Shown here: positions 8,801-18,642 of the stretch, piece after piece
Numbering within the stretch: the stretch's first letter is position 1
Layout: every line of letters begins with the position of its first letter
Source of the DNA: Curvibacter sp. GWA2_64_110
GTDB taxonomy: Bacteria; Pseudomonadota; Gammaproteobacteria; Burkholderiales; Burkholderiaceae_C
Direction: 5' to 3'
Assembly (NCBI GenBank): GCA_001797315.1
Contig: MGPC01000031.1
Location: 62,001-126,000, forward strand
Length of the DNA: 64,000 nucleotides
Notes under the pieces: generated by a model
Told to the model about the DNA's origin: nothing
The model's database searches: none
The model's input: only the letters and a program-made list of their open reading frames with translations
Position numbers and translations under genes: made by a program

Positions 8801-9759
8801 ACCACCATTTCCCGGCTTTCATCCGAGCCCCCGCCTTGGCGGGGGTTTTGCTTTCGGTGGCACTCCTTCTCAGCGCCTGTGCCACGCCGCCGCAGTTGAG
8901 CCAGCTCGAACAGGACTGGCCGGCGGACGTGCCAGTGCGCACTGAATTGAAGCAGGTGCCGTTCTATCCGCAGGAAGACTATGAATGCGGTCCGGCCGCG
9001 CTGGCCATGGCGGCAACGGCAGCTGGTGTCAGCCTGCGACCCGAGCAGTTGGTGGAGCAGGTCTACCTGCCCGGGCGCAAAGGCGCGCTGCAGCAGGAGA
9101 TGCTGGCTGCCGGCCGGCGCCAGGGGCTGCTGAGTTATGTCCTGGCGCCCCGGCTGGAGGCAGTGTTGCGGGAGGTGGCGGCCGGGCATCCGGTCATCGT
9201 GTTCCAGAACCTGTCGTTGCCGCTCTATCCGGTGTGGCATTACGCGGTGGTTGTCGGCTATGACCGTGACCAGGGCCTGCTGCGGCTGCACTCGGGGCGT
9301 AGCGAACGCATGGACATGTCGCTGTCTACGTTCGAACGCACCTGGGCCCGCGGGGCGCATTGGGCCATGGTGGCTTTGTTACCGCAGCACCTGCCAGTCA
9401 CGGCCGAACCGGATGCCCATGCCGCCGCCGCCGCTGCGCTGGAACGCGTTCAGCCGCAAGCTGCGGCGGTTGCCTACACCCGAGGACTGCAGGCCTGGCC
9501 GGGGCACCGCGCCGACCTGTTGGGGGTGGGCAATGCCGCCTATGCGCTGGGCCAGCGTGAACGTGCTGCGATGGCTTACCGTCAAGCCGTTCAGATTCAC
9601 CCGGATTTCGCCGATGCCTGGAACAATCTGGCGCAGGTGTTGCTGGAGCAGGGGCGCAAGCGTGAAGCGCGCCAGGCGGTTGCCAAGGCGGTGGCTCTCG
9701 GCGGGCCACGCCTGTCGCGTTACCTGGAACTCCAGGCCAGCATCCAGCCGAAAAAATAG
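8797..9759 (+). CDS. PA2778 family lipoprotein with C39-like cysteine peptidase and TPR domains
   Basis: This 320-aa protein begins with a lipoprotein signal (lipobox LSAC near residue 28). The papain-like C39 core follows: YPQEDYECGPAALAMAA carries the nucleophile Cys and PVWHYAVVVGYD the His, with HSGR downstream. The C-terminus from about residue 210 has two TPR-like repeats (AYALGQRERAAMAYRQAVQI, AWNNLAQVLLEQGRKREARQ). It is coupled to the PA2779-like gene. The likely place is the inner face of the outer membrane or the periplasm. The substrate is unknown. Confidence 0.85.
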   Translation: MNHHFPAFIRAPALAGVLLSVALLLSACATPPQLSQLEQDWPADVPVRTELKQVPFYPQEDYECGPAALAMAATAAGVSLRPEQLVEQVYLPGRKGALQQEMLAAGRRQGLLSYVLAPRLEAVLREVAAGHPVIVFQNLSLPLYPVWHYAVVVGYDRDQGLLRLHSGRSERMDMSLSTFERTWARGAHWAMVALLPQHLPVTAEPDAHAAAAAALERVQPQAAAVAYTRGLQAWPGHRADLLGVGNAAYALGQRERAAMAYRQAVQIHPDFADAWNNLAQVLLEQGRKREARQAVAKAVALGGPRLSRYLELQASIQPKK

Positions 9760-9770
9760 TGAGGGTTCGT

Positions 9771-10655
9771 TCAGCCGGTCTGTCGCAGGAAGGCGGGGAT
9801 TTGCTGGCGCTGCTGCAGGCTGCTTTGCTGCGCCGTGGCGAGAACCTGGCTGGCAAGCGCGCTGGCCTGCGCCTGTCGATGGGTCTGTACCCCACCGATG
9901 CGCCCACCCGGGACCAGGGACTCCTGGGCCGGCATCAGGCTGTCGGGGCGTGAGGCGCCGATCCGGCTCGAGGACGAATCGGACGTGCCGGTTGGCACCT
10001 GCTTGGTCGTCACTGCTGGCGCGGGGTCCAGCGTGGGAGCAAGCCAGTCCAGGATAGGCTGCCACTGCAGCGTGTCGGTGGCGGTCTTCTGGCCCGACAG
10101 ATCGAAGATCGTCATGCCACGCTCCAGGCACTGCACATAGAGTTGGGTTTCCCGCAAGACGCTGAGAAATGGCAACTTCAGTTCGGCAGCCCAGTCGCCC
10201 AGGACCTGGGCTGCACGGGTGCGTGCATCGATGCGCATGCCGATGGCGGCGAGTTTGCAACGTCCGCTGGCCACACGCGGCAGCGCCATCAGTTCGGCAT
10301 GGCAGGCGGCGGCGGCTTCGCGGTCGAAGGCGGAATTGCAGACCGGCATCAGAATCGCATCGGCGAACATCACCATGCGTGCCAGGTCGAAGCCATGCAG
10401 ACCGCCGGGTGTGTCCAGCACCACATGCGTGATGCCAGAGGGCACTCGCAACACATTCTTCTGGTCAATGGCCCAGGGGGCGATGGCCGGCAACGCCGCG
10501 TTACGCCGGCGCAGCCAGGCGCGTGTCGATTGCTGGCGGTCCACGTCACCGAGCATGACAGCACATTCCTGATGGGCCAACCAGGCTGCAAGATGGGCTG
10601 CGACGGTGCTTTTGCCGCTTCCTCCCTTGCGATTGACAACTGCAATCACCGGCAT
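9771..10655 (-). CDS. orphan ParA-family ATPase
   Basis: This 294-aa deviant Walker-type ATPase has KGGSGKSTVAAHLAAWLA at residues 11-28 (deviant Walker A), GDVDRQQSTRAWLRRR in place of the usual DxDPQ, and VVLDTPGGLHGFDLARM as Walker B. The last 80 residues are Ser/Gln-rich and look disordered. No parB or parS-like site lies nearby, so it is an orphan that may position a protein complex rather than DNA. It converges on the PA2778-like gene, with 11 bp between stops. Two direct TGTATC repeats lie just upstream and may serve autoregulation. Confidence 0.88.
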   Translation of the reverse strand: MPVIAVVNRKGGSGKSTVAAHLAAWLAHQECAVMLGDVDRQQSTRAWLRRRNAALPAIAPWAIDQKNVLRVPSGITHVVLDTPGGLHGFDLARMVMFADAILMPVCNSAFDREAAAACHAELMALPRVASGRCKLAAIGMRIDARTRAAQVLGDWAAELKLPFLSVLRETQLYVQCLERGMTIFDLSGQKTATDTLQWQPILDWLAPTLDPAPAVTTKQVPTGTSDSSSSRIGASRPDSLMPAQESLVPGGRIGGVQTHRQAQASALASQVLATAQQSSLQQRQQIPAFLRQTG

Positions 10656-10982
10656 GAAAACTCCAGAAACCGAGCAAAAGATACAGTTTGATACAAAAAG
10701 TGAAGGCAGTCCATAGCCGCTGGATCAGCGGGGCTATTGTTTTTGTAGCAAAACAACGTGGCCTGTATACCCTGGCCGGGTATGAGGTGCTGGTCGACGG
10801 GGCACGTTAGTGGGGTGTTGCCTGCCCTAGAACAGGGAGAGCCGTCGCTTGTGGGGTGGCTCGGACGGAATGTCCATCAGCAGGCGGGCGAAACCCGGCA
10901 CCCAGATGCCTGCGGGCAGGCTCTGGGGCGGGTTTGGGTCAGGCGTGCAAAAGCCTGACGGGGAGGAACGGGGGAACAGGCG
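10656..10982. other. non-coding gap between parA and purM
   Basis: This 327-bp stretch holds no convincing gene. It contains direct repeats GATACA-GTTT-GATACA at 10680-10695 in the probable parA promoter, a hairpin ATAGCCGCTG / CAGCGGGGCTAT near 10713-10737 followed by TTGTTTTT, a small hairpin ATACCC / GGGTAT near 10778, and GTCAGGC / GCCTGAC near 10938-10959 close to the purM stop. Confidence 0.5.
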
Positions 10983-12026
10983 TCAGGCCACCACGACCGG
11001 GGCGCTGTCGCCGCGCGCAGCAATGACGCCGATCTCGAACACCTGCTCACCAGCGTCGCGCAGTGTTTGCGCGGTGGCGGCAGCGTTGGCCGCATCCACC
11101 ACGACCACCATGCCGATGCCGTTGTTGAAGGTGCGGTTCATCTCGAAGTCGTCGATGCCGGCGGTCTTCTGCAGCCAGGCGAACAGCTCGGTCTGCGGCC
11201 AGCTGCCCTTCTTCAGGTGGGCCGCCGTGCCGTCGGGCAGCACACGCGGAATGTTTTCCAGCAGGCCGCCGCCAGTGATGTGGGCCAGCGCCTTGATCGG
11301 GTGTTTGGCCAGTGCGGCCAGCACATTCTTCACATACAGACGGGTCGGCTCCATGACGGCCTGCTTGAACGGCTTGCCGTCCAGCATGGCCGGCAGGCTG
11401 GCGCCAGCACGTTCGATGCACTTGCGCACCAGCGAGAAACCGTTGGAGTGCACGCCGCTGGAGGCCAGGCCCAGCACCACGTCACCCGGCTTGACGCTCT
11501 GGCCGGTCAGAATCTTGGATTTCTCGACAGCACCGACGGCAAAGCCCGCCAGGTCGTATTCGCCGGCCGGGTACATGCCGGGCATTTCGGCGGTTTCGCC
11601 GCCGATCAGGGCGCAGCCGGAGAGCTCGCAACCCCTGGCAATGCCGCCGACCACGGCGGCGGCGGTATCCACGTCGAGCTTGCCGCAGGCGAAGTAGTCG
11701 AGGAAGAACAGCGGCTCGGCACCCTGCACCAGCACGTCGTTGACGCTCATGGCAACCAGGTCGATGCCCACGGTGTCGTGCATGTTCCACTCGAAGGCCA
11801 GCTTGAGCTTGGTGCCGACGCCGTCGGTGCCGGAGACCAGCACCGGCTCCTGGTAGCGCTTGGGCACCTCGAACAGGGCGCCAAAGCCGCCGATACCGGC
11901 CAGAACGCCTTCGCGCATGGTCTTTTTGGCCAACGGCTTGATACGTTCAACCAGGGCGTCACCGGCGTCGATATCAACGCCGGCGTCTTTGTAGGAGAGG
12001 GGTGTGGAGCTGTTGGATGTGGTCAT
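10983..12026 (-). CDS. purM: phosphoribosylformylglycinamidine cyclo-ligase (AIR synthetase)
   Basis: This 347-aa ATP-dependent enzyme closes the imidazole ring in step 5 of purine synthesis. Signatures are [20 protein letters not shown] at the start, [33 protein letters not shown] and [16 protein letters not shown]. Length is normal. It diverges from the PerM permease gene with an 84-bp gap, and a short hairpin lies just beyond its stop. Confidence 0.97.
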   Translation of the reverse strand: MTTSNSSTPLSYKDAGVDIDAGDALVERIKPLAKKTMREGVLAGIGGFGALFEVPKRYQEPVLVSGTDGVGTKLKLAFEWNMHDTVGIDLVAMSVNDVLVQGAEPLFFLDYFACGKLDVDTAAAVVGGIARGCELSGCALIGGETAEMPGMYPAGEYDLAGFAVGAVEKSKILTGQSVKPGDVVLGLASSGVHSNGFSLVRKCIERAGASLPAMLDGKPFKQAVMEPTRLYVKNVLAALAKHPIKALAHITGGGLLENIPRVLPDGTAAHLKKGSWPQTELFAWLQKTAGIDDFEMNRTFNNGIGMVVVVDAANAAATAQTLRDAGEQVFEIGVIAARGDSAPVVVA

Positions 12027-12110
12027 GGAAGGTGGCGGGAGGCGGTAGCAAGCGCAGACCCCGATAGAATTTGCACCAATTTTACGGGTTTCGTCCCCGC
12101 CACTTCCTGT

Positions 12111-13193
12111 ATGCCGTTAACCCCCCTTCAAAAAAGTACCGCTGCCTGGGCCGCCATCGCGGCTTTGCTGGCGCTGGCGCTGTGGTTGCTGGCTCCCGTG
12201 TTGACACCTTTTGTCGTGGCGGCGGTGCTGGCTTATGCGCTCACGCCGCTGGTGGACCGGCTCGATGCCTTGGTGGGCGGGCGTTTCCCGCGCTTCGTGG
12301 CGGTGCTGCTGGTGGAGCTGCTGTTCATACTGCTGGTGCTGGGGCTGGTCTTGCTGCTGGTGCCGATCCTGGCCAAGGAGCTGCCGCAGCTGCGCGAGCA
12401 GGTACCGGTGTTGCTGGAGCGGCTGGATGGCTGGCTCCAGCCGCTGCTGGCGCCCTTCGGGATCAAGTTCTCGCTCGACCTGGCGACGGTCAAGCCGGCG
12501 GTCATGCAGTACCTCAATGCCAACCTGGAGGAGACCATGGGCTCGCTGCTGGCGTCGCTCAAGATCGGCGGCAGCGTGGCGTTGACGGTGTTCGGCAATC
12601 TGATCCTGATTCCGGTGGCCCTGTTCTACCTGCTGATGGACTGGAAACGCTTCGTCGCCCGCGTGACCGAGCTGGTGCCGCCACGCCTGCGTGGCAGTTA
12701 TGACAGCTTCATGGAACAGTCTGACAGTGTGCTGGGACAGTACCTGCGCGGCCAGTTGCTGGTGATGCTGATCCTGGCGGTCTATTACAGCATGGCCCTG
12801 AGCCTGTTCGGGCTGGATGTGGCCCTGCCCGTCGGCATCTTCACCGGCCTGGCCATCTTCGTACCCTATGTCGGTTTCGGGCTCGGCCTGGCGCTGGCGG
12901 CGCTGGCGGGACTGCTTGAGTTTGCCGTCAGCGACGGGCCCTCGAAGGTCATGGTGATGCTGGCTGTCGTCTATGGGCTGGGCCAGTTGATCGAGAGTTT
13001 TTTCCTCACGCCGCGGCTGGTAGGGGAACGCATCGGCCTGCATCCCCTCGTCGTCATCTTTGCACTGCTGGCCTTTGGCCAGCTGTTCGGTTTTGTCGGT
13101 GTGCTGATTGCCCTGCCGGCCAGCGCCGTGCTGCTGGTGGCCGTGCGCCGCATGCGCGGCAGTTATCTGGACAGCGGTTTGTACCGGGGCTGA
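12111..13193 (+). CDS. AI-2E / PerM family transporter
   Basis: This 360-aa permease of the AI-2E transporter (PerM/TqsA) superfamily has about eight hydrophobic segments. Residues 10-75 give the first pair of helices; [18 protein letters not shown] and the C-terminal [21 protein letters not shown] are family features. I begin at ATG 12111 (MPLTPLQKS); the frame is open much further back, antisense to purM, but that is a shadow. The family name reflects one studied member and does not prove AI-2 transport. It lies 8 bp before hda, so the two are co-transcribed. Confidence 0.88.
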   Translation: MPLTPLQKSTAAWAAIAALLALALWLLAPVLTPFVVAAVLAYALTPLVDRLDALVGGRFPRFVAVLLVELLFILLVLGLVLLLVPILAKELPQLREQVPVLLERLDGWLQPLLAPFGIKFSLDLATVKPAVMQYLNANLEETMGSLLASLKIGGSVALTVFGNLILIPVALFYLLMDWKRFVARVTELVPPRLRGSYDSFMEQSDSVLGQYLRGQLLVMLILAVYYSMALSLFGLDVALPVGIFTGLAIFVPYVGFGLGLALAALAGLLEFAVSDGPSKVMVMLAVVYGLGQLIESFFLTPRLVGERIGLHPLVVIFALLAFGQLFGFVGVLIALPASAVLLVAVRRMRGSYLDSGLYRG

Positions 13194-13201
13194 GTGAGCC
13201 A

Positions 13202-13888
13202 ATGAAACAGATTGCACTCGACATCGGACTCGCGACGGGGCCGACACTGTCCAACTTTTTTGCCGGCCCCAATGAGGCGGCCCTGCGCCACCTGCAGTTG
13301 TGGACCGGGGAGAAGTCCAACGCGACGACCCGTTCACCGGTTCCCACCTATTTGTGGGGCAGCAGCGGCAGCGGCAAGACGCATCTGCTCAAAGCGGTGC
13401 GTGAAGCCCTGCGCGAGCAGGGCGCGGCGGTTGGCTGGCTGGATGCCACGGTGCATGAGCCGCCGGCCTTTGACGAGAACTGGGCTGCGGTGCTGATGGA
13501 CGACGTGCATCTGTACACCGCGGTGCAGCAGCATGCGGCCTTCAACTGGTTCGTCAATGCCCAGACCGGGCACCAGGGGGTGCTGGCCGCCGGCGAGCTG
13601 CCGCCGGCCGACCTCAAGCTGCGCGAGGACCTGCGCACCCGCCTGGGCTGGGGCCATGTGCATGCGTTGCAGGTGCTCAGCGAGCCGGAGCGCCGCGCCG
13701 TGCTGCGCCAGGCGGCCGATGAGCGCGGTGTCTTTCTGGGCGACGAGGTGATGGATTTCATGCTGACGCGTTTCAGCCGCGACCTGGGCAGCCTGATGCA
13801 GCTGCTCGAGCACCTCGACGGTTACGCCCTGCAGACCCAGCGCGCCATCACTATTCCGCTGATCAAGGCGATGCTGGAAGAGATATGA
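13202..13888 (+). CDS. hda: DnaA regulatory inactivator Hda
   Basis: This 228-aa AAA+ protein is homologous to DnaA domain III; with the loaded sliding clamp it stimulates hydrolysis of DnaA-ATP after initiation. It begins MKQIALDIGL, the clamp-binding type N-terminus (Q-x-x-L-like). The P-loop is WGSSGSGKTHLLKAV near residue 53, with Walker B VLMDDVHLY near residue 98. The C-terminal lid RFSRDLGSLMQLLEHLDGYAL is as in DnaA/Hda. The perM-hda-HAD-pcnB-folK order is typical of Burkholderiales. Confidence 0.93.
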   Translation: MKQIALDIGLATGPTLSNFFAGPNEAALRHLQLWTGEKSNATTRSPVPTYLWGSSGSGKTHLLKAVREALREQGAAVGWLDATVHEPPAFDENWAAVLMDDVHLYTAVQQHAAFNWFVNAQTGHQGVLAAGELPPADLKLREDLRTRLGWGHVHALQVLSEPERRAVLRQAADERGVFLGDEVMDFMLTRFSRDLGSLMQLLEHLDGYALQTQRAITIPLIKAMLEEI

Positions 13889-13897
13889 AGGCCCCCC

Positions 13898-13978
13898 TGA
13901 GCGGCTGGGGCCGCTTCCCCCCGGTGGGGGGACAACGCCAGTGGCCCGGCCAAGCCGGTTCCACGGCGTTCCCCGGTT
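13898..13978. repeat. dispersed palindromic repeat, copy A
   Basis: This intergenic copy consists of a C-run/G-run hairpin (around 13916-13932) followed by a 37-bp nested palindrome at 13934-13970: AACGCC-GTGG-CCGGC pairing with GCCGG-CCAC-GGCGTT. A second copy with the same layout lies at 57344-57438. Confidence 0.85.
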
Positions 13979-14029
13979 ATGGGGCTCGGTGCGCGGGGCG
14001 TGCCTGTGCTGTTGAATACGAAGACTGAA

Positions 14030-14710
14030 ATGACGATTCCAAAGAAAAAACTGGCGCTGTTCGATCTGGACCACACCCTGTTGCCGATCGATTCCGACTA
14101 CTCCTGGGGTACCTTCACCACCACCATCGGCTGGACCGACCCGGTGGACTTTGCCCGCCGCAACGACGAGTTCTATGCCCACTACCAGGCCGGCACGCTC
14201 GATGTGCACGACTACGTGCGTTTTGCCACCGAGGCAGTGCGGCAGCAGGGGGCGGAGAAGGCGCTGGCGGCGCGCGCGCGTTTCATGCGCGAGATCATCG
14301 AGCCGGCCATCAAGCCGCAGGCGCGGGAACTGGTGCAGCAGCACCGGCAGGCCGGCGACGAGGTGGTGATCATCACCGCCACCAACGAGTTCGTCACGCG
14401 ACCGATTGCCGACGCCTTTGGCGTGCAGCATCTGATTGCCGTCGAACTGGTGCGCGACGCCGCCGGCTGGATCACCGGCGACATCCAGGGCGTGCCGTCC
14501 TTCCGGGAAGGCAAGGTCAAGCGTTTCGAGGACTGGCTGGTCGCACGCCGGCTGGCCTGGGACGATGCCGATGTCACTTTCTATACCGATTCCATCAACG
14601 ACCTGCCGCTGATGGAAAATGTGAACCATCCGGTGGCGACCAATCCGGACGACCGCCTGCGCCTGTTGGCCACCCAGCGTGGCTGGCGCATACTGGACCT
14701 CTTCTACTGA
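14030..14710 (+). CDS. HAD-superfamily hydrolase, SerB-like (HAD-IB)
   Basis: This 226-aa phosphatase has motif I FDLDHTLLPIDSD (residues 9-21, nucleophile Asp), motif II IITATN near residue 115, and motif III/IV with a conserved Lys (GKVKRFEDWL) and YTDSINDLPLMENV. This is the HAD-IB group with phosphoserine phosphatases and histidinol-phosphatase-like enzymes, so the exact substrate cannot be stated. The ATG at 14030 is chosen because motif I then lies near the N-terminus. A palindromic repeat separates it from hda. Confidence 0.85.
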   Translation: MTIPKKKLALFDLDHTLLPIDSDYSWGTFTTTIGWTDPVDFARRNDEFYAHYQAGTLDVHDYVRFATEAVRQQGAEKALAARARFMREIIEPAIKPQARELVQQHRQAGDEVVIITATNEFVTRPIADAFGVQHLIAVELVRDAAGWITGDIQGVPSFREGKVKRFEDWLVARRLAWDDADVTFYTDSINDLPLMENVNHPVATNPDDRLRLLATQRGWRILDLFY

Positions 14711-14751
14711 TCAGTTGAGGACAGAGCTAAAGGTCTGTCCCGCAAGAAAAA

Positions 14752-16296
14752 ATGATTAAAAAAATTATCAACAAGCTGCTGGGCAAATCGCCTGCGGCCA
14801 ACAGCCGCGGCCAGAAGCCCTCGTTCGGCAAGCGCGAGGAAATCGGCGCTGCCGTGCACGGCATCGACCTCTCGCTGGTGGACCAGCGCGCGCTCGACGT
14901 GGTGCACACGCTCCAGGATGCCGGCTACGAGGCCTATATCGTCGGCGGCGCCGTGCGCGACCTGCTGGTCGGCCTGCGGCCCAAGGATTTCGACGTTGCG
15001 ACGGACGCCACGCCCGAGCAGGTCAAGGGCCTGTTCCGGCGCGCCTTCATCATCGGGCGGCGTTTTCGCATCGTGCACGTGGTCTACGGCCGCGGGCGCG
15101 AGCACGAGGTGATCGAGGTCTCCACCTTCCGTGCCTACATGGACAACGCGGCAGCCGAGCAGGTGGCCGGTAACGAGCGCACCAGCAAGAGCGAACTGGC
15201 GGGCATGAAGCATGCCGTGGACTCCAGCGGCCGTGTGCTGCGCGACAACGTCTGGGGGCCGCAGAACGAAGACGCCACGCGGCGCGATTTCACCATCAAC
15301 GCCATGTACTACGACCCGGAGACGCAGACCGTGGTCGACTACCACGGCGGTTTCAAGGATGTGAAAAAGCGCGTGCTGCGCATGATCGGCGACCCGGCCA
15401 CGCGCTACCGCGAGGACCCGGTGCGCATCATCCGCGCCGTGCGTTTTGCCGCCAAGCTCAGCGCTCTGGGCTTCAAGCTCGACGCCAAGACCGCCGGGCC
15501 GCTGGTCAAGTCGCACGAACTGCTGGCCGATGTGCCGCAAAGCCGACTGTTCGACGAGATGCTCAAGCTGCTGCAGACCGGCCATGCGCTGGCCTCCATC
15601 GCGCAGCTCAAGGCCCTGGGCCTGGCGCGCGGCATCTACCCCTTGCTCGATGTCATCGTGGAGCGCGCCGAGCAGCCCTTCGTCAATGCCGCTCTGCAGG
15701 ACACCGACCGCCGTGTCGGCGAAGGCAAACCGGTGGCGCCGAGCTTCCTGCTGGCCTGTGCCTTGTGGGCCGACGTGCGCGACGGCTGGGCCCGGCGCAT
15801 CGCGCAGCGCCAGCACTCGCATCCGGCCTTGCAGGATGCGATTGACGAGGTGTTCGACGCCCGCATCGGCGATGTCTCCGGCCGCGGCAAGCTGGCCGCC
15901 GACATGCGCGAGATCTGGATGATGCAGCCGCGCTTCGACAAGCGTGTCGGCAGCGCGCCTTTCGGTCTGGTGGAGCAGCCGCGTTTCCGTGCCGGCTTCG
16001 ACTTCATGCGCCTGCGCGCCGATGTCGGCGAGATCGATGAACTGCTGGCCGACTGGTGGCAGGAATTCAGCACGGCCGATGACAACCTGCGCCAGGACCT
16101 GGTGGACCAGGTGCGCGAGGAGCAGCAGTCGCGCCAGCGCACGCGTGCCCCGCGCGTGCACACGTTGCCGGCGGCCGAGCGGCCGGAGGCTCCGGCTGAG
16201 CCGGCCGCTTCCGAGGCGCCGAAAAAACGGCGCCGCCGTCGGCGCTCGGGTGGTGCCAAAACTGGGGGCGAGAGCGCCCCGGATGCCGGCGAGTGA
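14752..16296 (+). CDS. pcnB: poly(A) polymerase I
   Basis: This 514-aa class II nucleotidyltransferase adds poly(A) tails to RNA 3' ends and so promotes decay. The catalytic segment is IVGGAVRDLLVGLRPKDFD near residues 63-81, followed by RRDFTINAMYYD and the RNA-binding head domain RVLRMIGDPATRYREDPVRIIRAVRFAA. The C-terminus (from about residue 455) is Arg/Lys/Pro-rich and low in complexity (KKRRRRRRSGGAK-type). The absence of discriminator-type CCA-adding motifs and the basic tail favour PcnB. The stop overlaps folK by 4 bp. Confidence 0.94.
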   Translation: MIKKIINKLLGKSPAANSRGQKPSFGKREEIGAAVHGIDLSLVDQRALDVVHTLQDAGYEAYIVGGAVRDLLVGLRPKDFDVATDATPEQVKGLFRRAFIIGRRFRIVHVVYGRGREHEVIEVSTFRAYMDNAAAEQVAGNERTSKSELAGMKHAVDSSGRVLRDNVWGPQNEDATRRDFTINAMYYDPETQTVVDYHGGFKDVKKRVLRMIGDPATRYREDPVRIIRAVRFAAKLSALGFKLDAKTAGPLVKSHELLADVPQSRLFDEMLKLLQTGHALASIAQLKALGLARGIYPLLDVIVERAEQPFVNAALQDTDRRVGEGKPVAPSFLLACALWADVRDGWARRIAQRQHSHPALQDAIDEVFDARIGDVSGRGKLAADMREIWMMQPRFDKRVGSAPFGLVEQPRFRAGFDFMRLRADVGEIDELLADWWQEFSTADDNLRQDLVDQVREEQQSRQRTRAPRVHTLPAAERPEAPAEPAASEAPKKRRRRRRSGGAKTGGESAPDAGE

Positions 16297-16778
16297 TCCC
16301 GTCTGAGGTCCAGCCGGTCACGGCCTACATCGCTCTCGGGGCCAATCTCGGCGATGCCCGCGGCACGGTGCGGCAGGCCGTTCAAGACCTGGGCACCTTG
16401 CCGCAGACCCGGCTGGTGCGTTCCTCGTCGCTGTACCGAACTGCGCCGATTGATTCCAGCGGGCCGGACTACATCAACGCGGTGGCTGAAGTCGCCACCG
16501 GCTTGAGCCCGCAAGCCTTGTTGAGCGAGTTGCAGCGCCTGGAACATGCGGCCGGTCGGGAGCGGCCGTACCGCAATGCGCCACGCACGCTGGATCTGGA
16601 CATCCTGCTGTACGACGACATCATGCTGGACAGCACGACGTTGACGATTCCGCACCCGCGCATGGCCGAGCGGGCCTTTGTGCTGCTGCCCTTGGCCGAG
16701 ATCGCGCCGCACCTGCCTTGCGCACAAAAGCTTGCTGCGGTGCATGGGCAAGCCATTGAGCGTCTGCTGGAAGATTGA
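16293..16778 (+). CDS. folK: 2-amino-4-hydroxy-6-hydroxymethyldihydropteridine pyrophosphokinase
   Basis: This 161-aa HPPK enzyme pyrophosphorylates the pterin in folate synthesis. Signatures are AYIALGANLGDARGTVRQA, the Trp-less SSLYRTAPI loop, GPDYINAVAEV and RNAPRTLDLDILLYDD with the Mg-binding aspartates. The start is GTG at 16293, which overlaps the pcnB stop as GTGA and implies coupled translation. The length is normal. Confidence 0.95.
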   Translation: MIPSEVQPVTAYIALGANLGDARGTVRQAVQDLGTLPQTRLVRSSSLYRTAPIDSSGPDYINAVAEVATGLSPQALLSELQRLEHAAGRERPYRNAPRTLDLDILLYDDIMLDSTTLTIPHPRMAERAFVLLPLAEIAPHLPCAQKLAAVHGQAIERLLED

Positions 16779-16862
16779 GGGCATTTTTGCGGATATCTCT
16801 CGTTCTGGAGCGGTGGCCGGTGTCGATAGAATGGTTTTTCGTTCTGAAGTGTTAAGGGCATC

Positions 16863-18590
16863 ATGAATTTCAACAATATGAGCGTTGCCACGAAATTGTG
16901 GCTGGCCGTCAGTGCCATCATCGTTTCTCTGGTCGTTTTGATCGGCTTTGCCGCCGTGCGATCGGCCCGGCTGCAGGCGGAGACCGACGTCACCCTCCAT
17001 GCCTTGAGCGAGCGCGTGAAGGCCGCCAATACCTGGGCCGGCCTGGCAGAAGCCAATGCGGTGCGCACCCGTGCCGTGATCACCACCTTCGATCCGGGCA
17101 TCGAGGCCGCATTCACCGATGCGATGGTCGCGACGGCCAAGAAGATGGCGGACGTGCAAAAGAGCGTCGAGGCGATGTCTCTGAGCCCGGAAGAACTGGC
17201 GCAGATGAAGAAGGTCGCTGACAGTCAGAAGCTCATGCTCGACATCCAGGGCAAGGCCAACCAGCTCAAGTCCGATGGCAACAGCGAAGAGGCGCAAAAG
17301 GTCATCAATGAGCAGTACAACCCGGCAGTCAATACCTATCTGGCCAACCTGCGTGAACTGGTGCAGCAGGAAGAAAAGGCAACGCTGAGCTACACGCAGG
17401 AAATGGGCCATGCCCGCAACATGACGGTGCGCATTGCCGGTATTGCGATCGCTTTCATTCTGGTCGGGATCCTGGTGGGCTCTGGGCTTCTGATCCGTTC
17501 CATCCGCCGCCCGCTGGACCAGGCCAATGAGCTGGCTTCCCGCATTGCGCAGGGCGATCTGAGTGCCCGCATCGATACCTCGCGCGGCGACGAGTTCGGC
17601 GACCTCATGAAGTCGCTGGCGCGCATGAATGAATCGCTCGGGCGCATGGTGCAGCAGGTGCGCCAGAGCACCGACAGCATCGCCACCGCCAGTGCCGAGA
17701 TCGCCACCGGCAACCACGACCTGTCGGTGCGGACCGAGCAGACCTCCAGCAACCTGCAGTCCACCGCCGCGGCCATGGAACAGCTCACCAGCACGGTGCA
17801 GCACAGCGCCGACAACGCGCGCCAGGCTTCCCAACTGGCGGCCAACGCCTCGACGGTGGCGCAAAAGGGCGGGACGGTGGTGGAGCAGGTGGTCTCGACC
17901 ATGGACGAGATCAACACCAGCAGCAAGAAGATTGCCGACATCATCGGCGTGATCGACGGCATCGCCTTCCAGACCAACATCCTGGCGCTCAATGCCGCGG
18001 TGGAAGCCGCGCGTGCCGGCGAACAGGGCCGCGGTTTTGCCGTGGTGGCCGGTGAAGTCCGTTCCCTGGCGGGGCGCAGCGCCGAAGCCGCCAAGGAAAT
18101 CAAGGGCCTGATCAACACCTCGGTCGAGAAGGTCGAGTCGGGCACCCAGCTGGTGACCGATGCCGGTGCCACCATGAACGACATTGTCCAGTCGGTGCGC
18201 CGCGTGGCCGACGTGATCGGCGAGATCACCGCCGCCTCCACCGAACAGAGCGCCGGCATCTCGCAGGTCAACGACTCGATTGCCAACCTCGACCAGATGA
18301 CGCAGCAGAACGCGGCGCTGGTGGAGCAAAGCGCGGCCGCGGCGCAAAGCATGCGCGAGCAGGCCGATCAGTTGGCCCAGGCGGTGGCGGTGTTCAAGGT
18401 CAGCGGTACCCGCGCCATGCCGCAGCGCCCGCCCAAGGACATCACGCCGCGCCCCGCGCCGGCACAAAAGCTGGCCAGCACGGTTCCGCCGGCCCCCCCC
18501 CTGCCGGCCGCCGCCAGCAAGCCTGTTGCCGCGCCGGCCGCGGCCGTCAGCATGGCCAAAGCCGATTCGGATGACTGGGAAACCTTCTGA
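16863..18590 (+). CDS. methyl-accepting chemotaxis protein
   Basis: This 575-aa transmembrane chemoreceptor has TM1 at about residues 10-32, a periplasmic four-helix-type sensor of about 155 residues, and TM2 near 190-215. The HAMP domain starts [22 protein letters not shown], and the cytoplasmic coiled coil has its tip [22 protein letters not shown]. The C-terminal linker is Pro/Ala-rich and ends DDWETF, which matches the CheR/CheB tether pentapeptide. The ligand is unknown, and no che genes are nearby. Confidence 0.93.
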   Translation: MNFNNMSVATKLWLAVSAIIVSLVVLIGFAAVRSARLQAETDVTLHALSERVKAANTWAGLAEANAVRTRAVITTFDPGIEAAFTDAMVATAKKMADVQKSVEAMSLSPEELAQMKKVADSQKLMLDIQGKANQLKSDGNSEEAQKVINEQYNPAVNTYLANLRELVQQEEKATLSYTQEMGHARNMTVRIAGIAIAFILVGILVGSGLLIRSIRRPLDQANELASRIAQGDLSARIDTSRGDEFGDLMKSLARMNESLGRMVQQVRQSTDSIATASAEIATGNHDLSVRTEQTSSNLQSTAAAMEQLTSTVQHSADNARQASQLAANASTVAQKGGTVVEQVVSTMDEINTSSKKIADIIGVIDGIAFQTNILALNAAVEAARAGEQGRGFAVVAGEVRSLAGRSAEAAKEIKGLINTSVEKVESGTQLVTDAGATMNDIVQSVRRVADVIGEITAASTEQSAGISQVNDSIANLDQMTQQNAALVEQSAAAAQSMREQADQLAQAVAVFKVSGTRAMPQRPPKDITPRPAPAQKLASTVPPAPPLPAAASKPVAAPAAAVSMAKADSDDWETF

Positions 18591-18613
18591 CGCTCCGGGT
18601 TCCCGGTGATTCG

Positions 18614-18640
18614 CGGGCCTGCTTTGCAGGCCCGTCTTGT
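18614..18640 (+). terminator. intrinsic terminator after the chemoreceptor
   Basis: The stem CGGGCCTGC / GCAGGCCCG (18614-18622, 18626-18634) with loop TTT is followed by TCTTGTTTT. It lies between converging genes and probably serves both. Confidence 0.85.
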
Positions 18641-18642
18641 TT

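Noticed and set aside
10758-10958. 66-codon frame between parA and purM
   Set aside because: No ribosome site, no family match, and it spans several hairpins.
11067-12110. N-terminal extension of the PerM-type permease
   Set aside because: The frame is open but antisense to purM; the membrane protein family begins at 12111.
15636-18467. 943-codon open frame opposite pcnB, folK and the chemoreceptor
   Set aside because: It crosses three clear genes on the other strand and has no domain or ribosome site.
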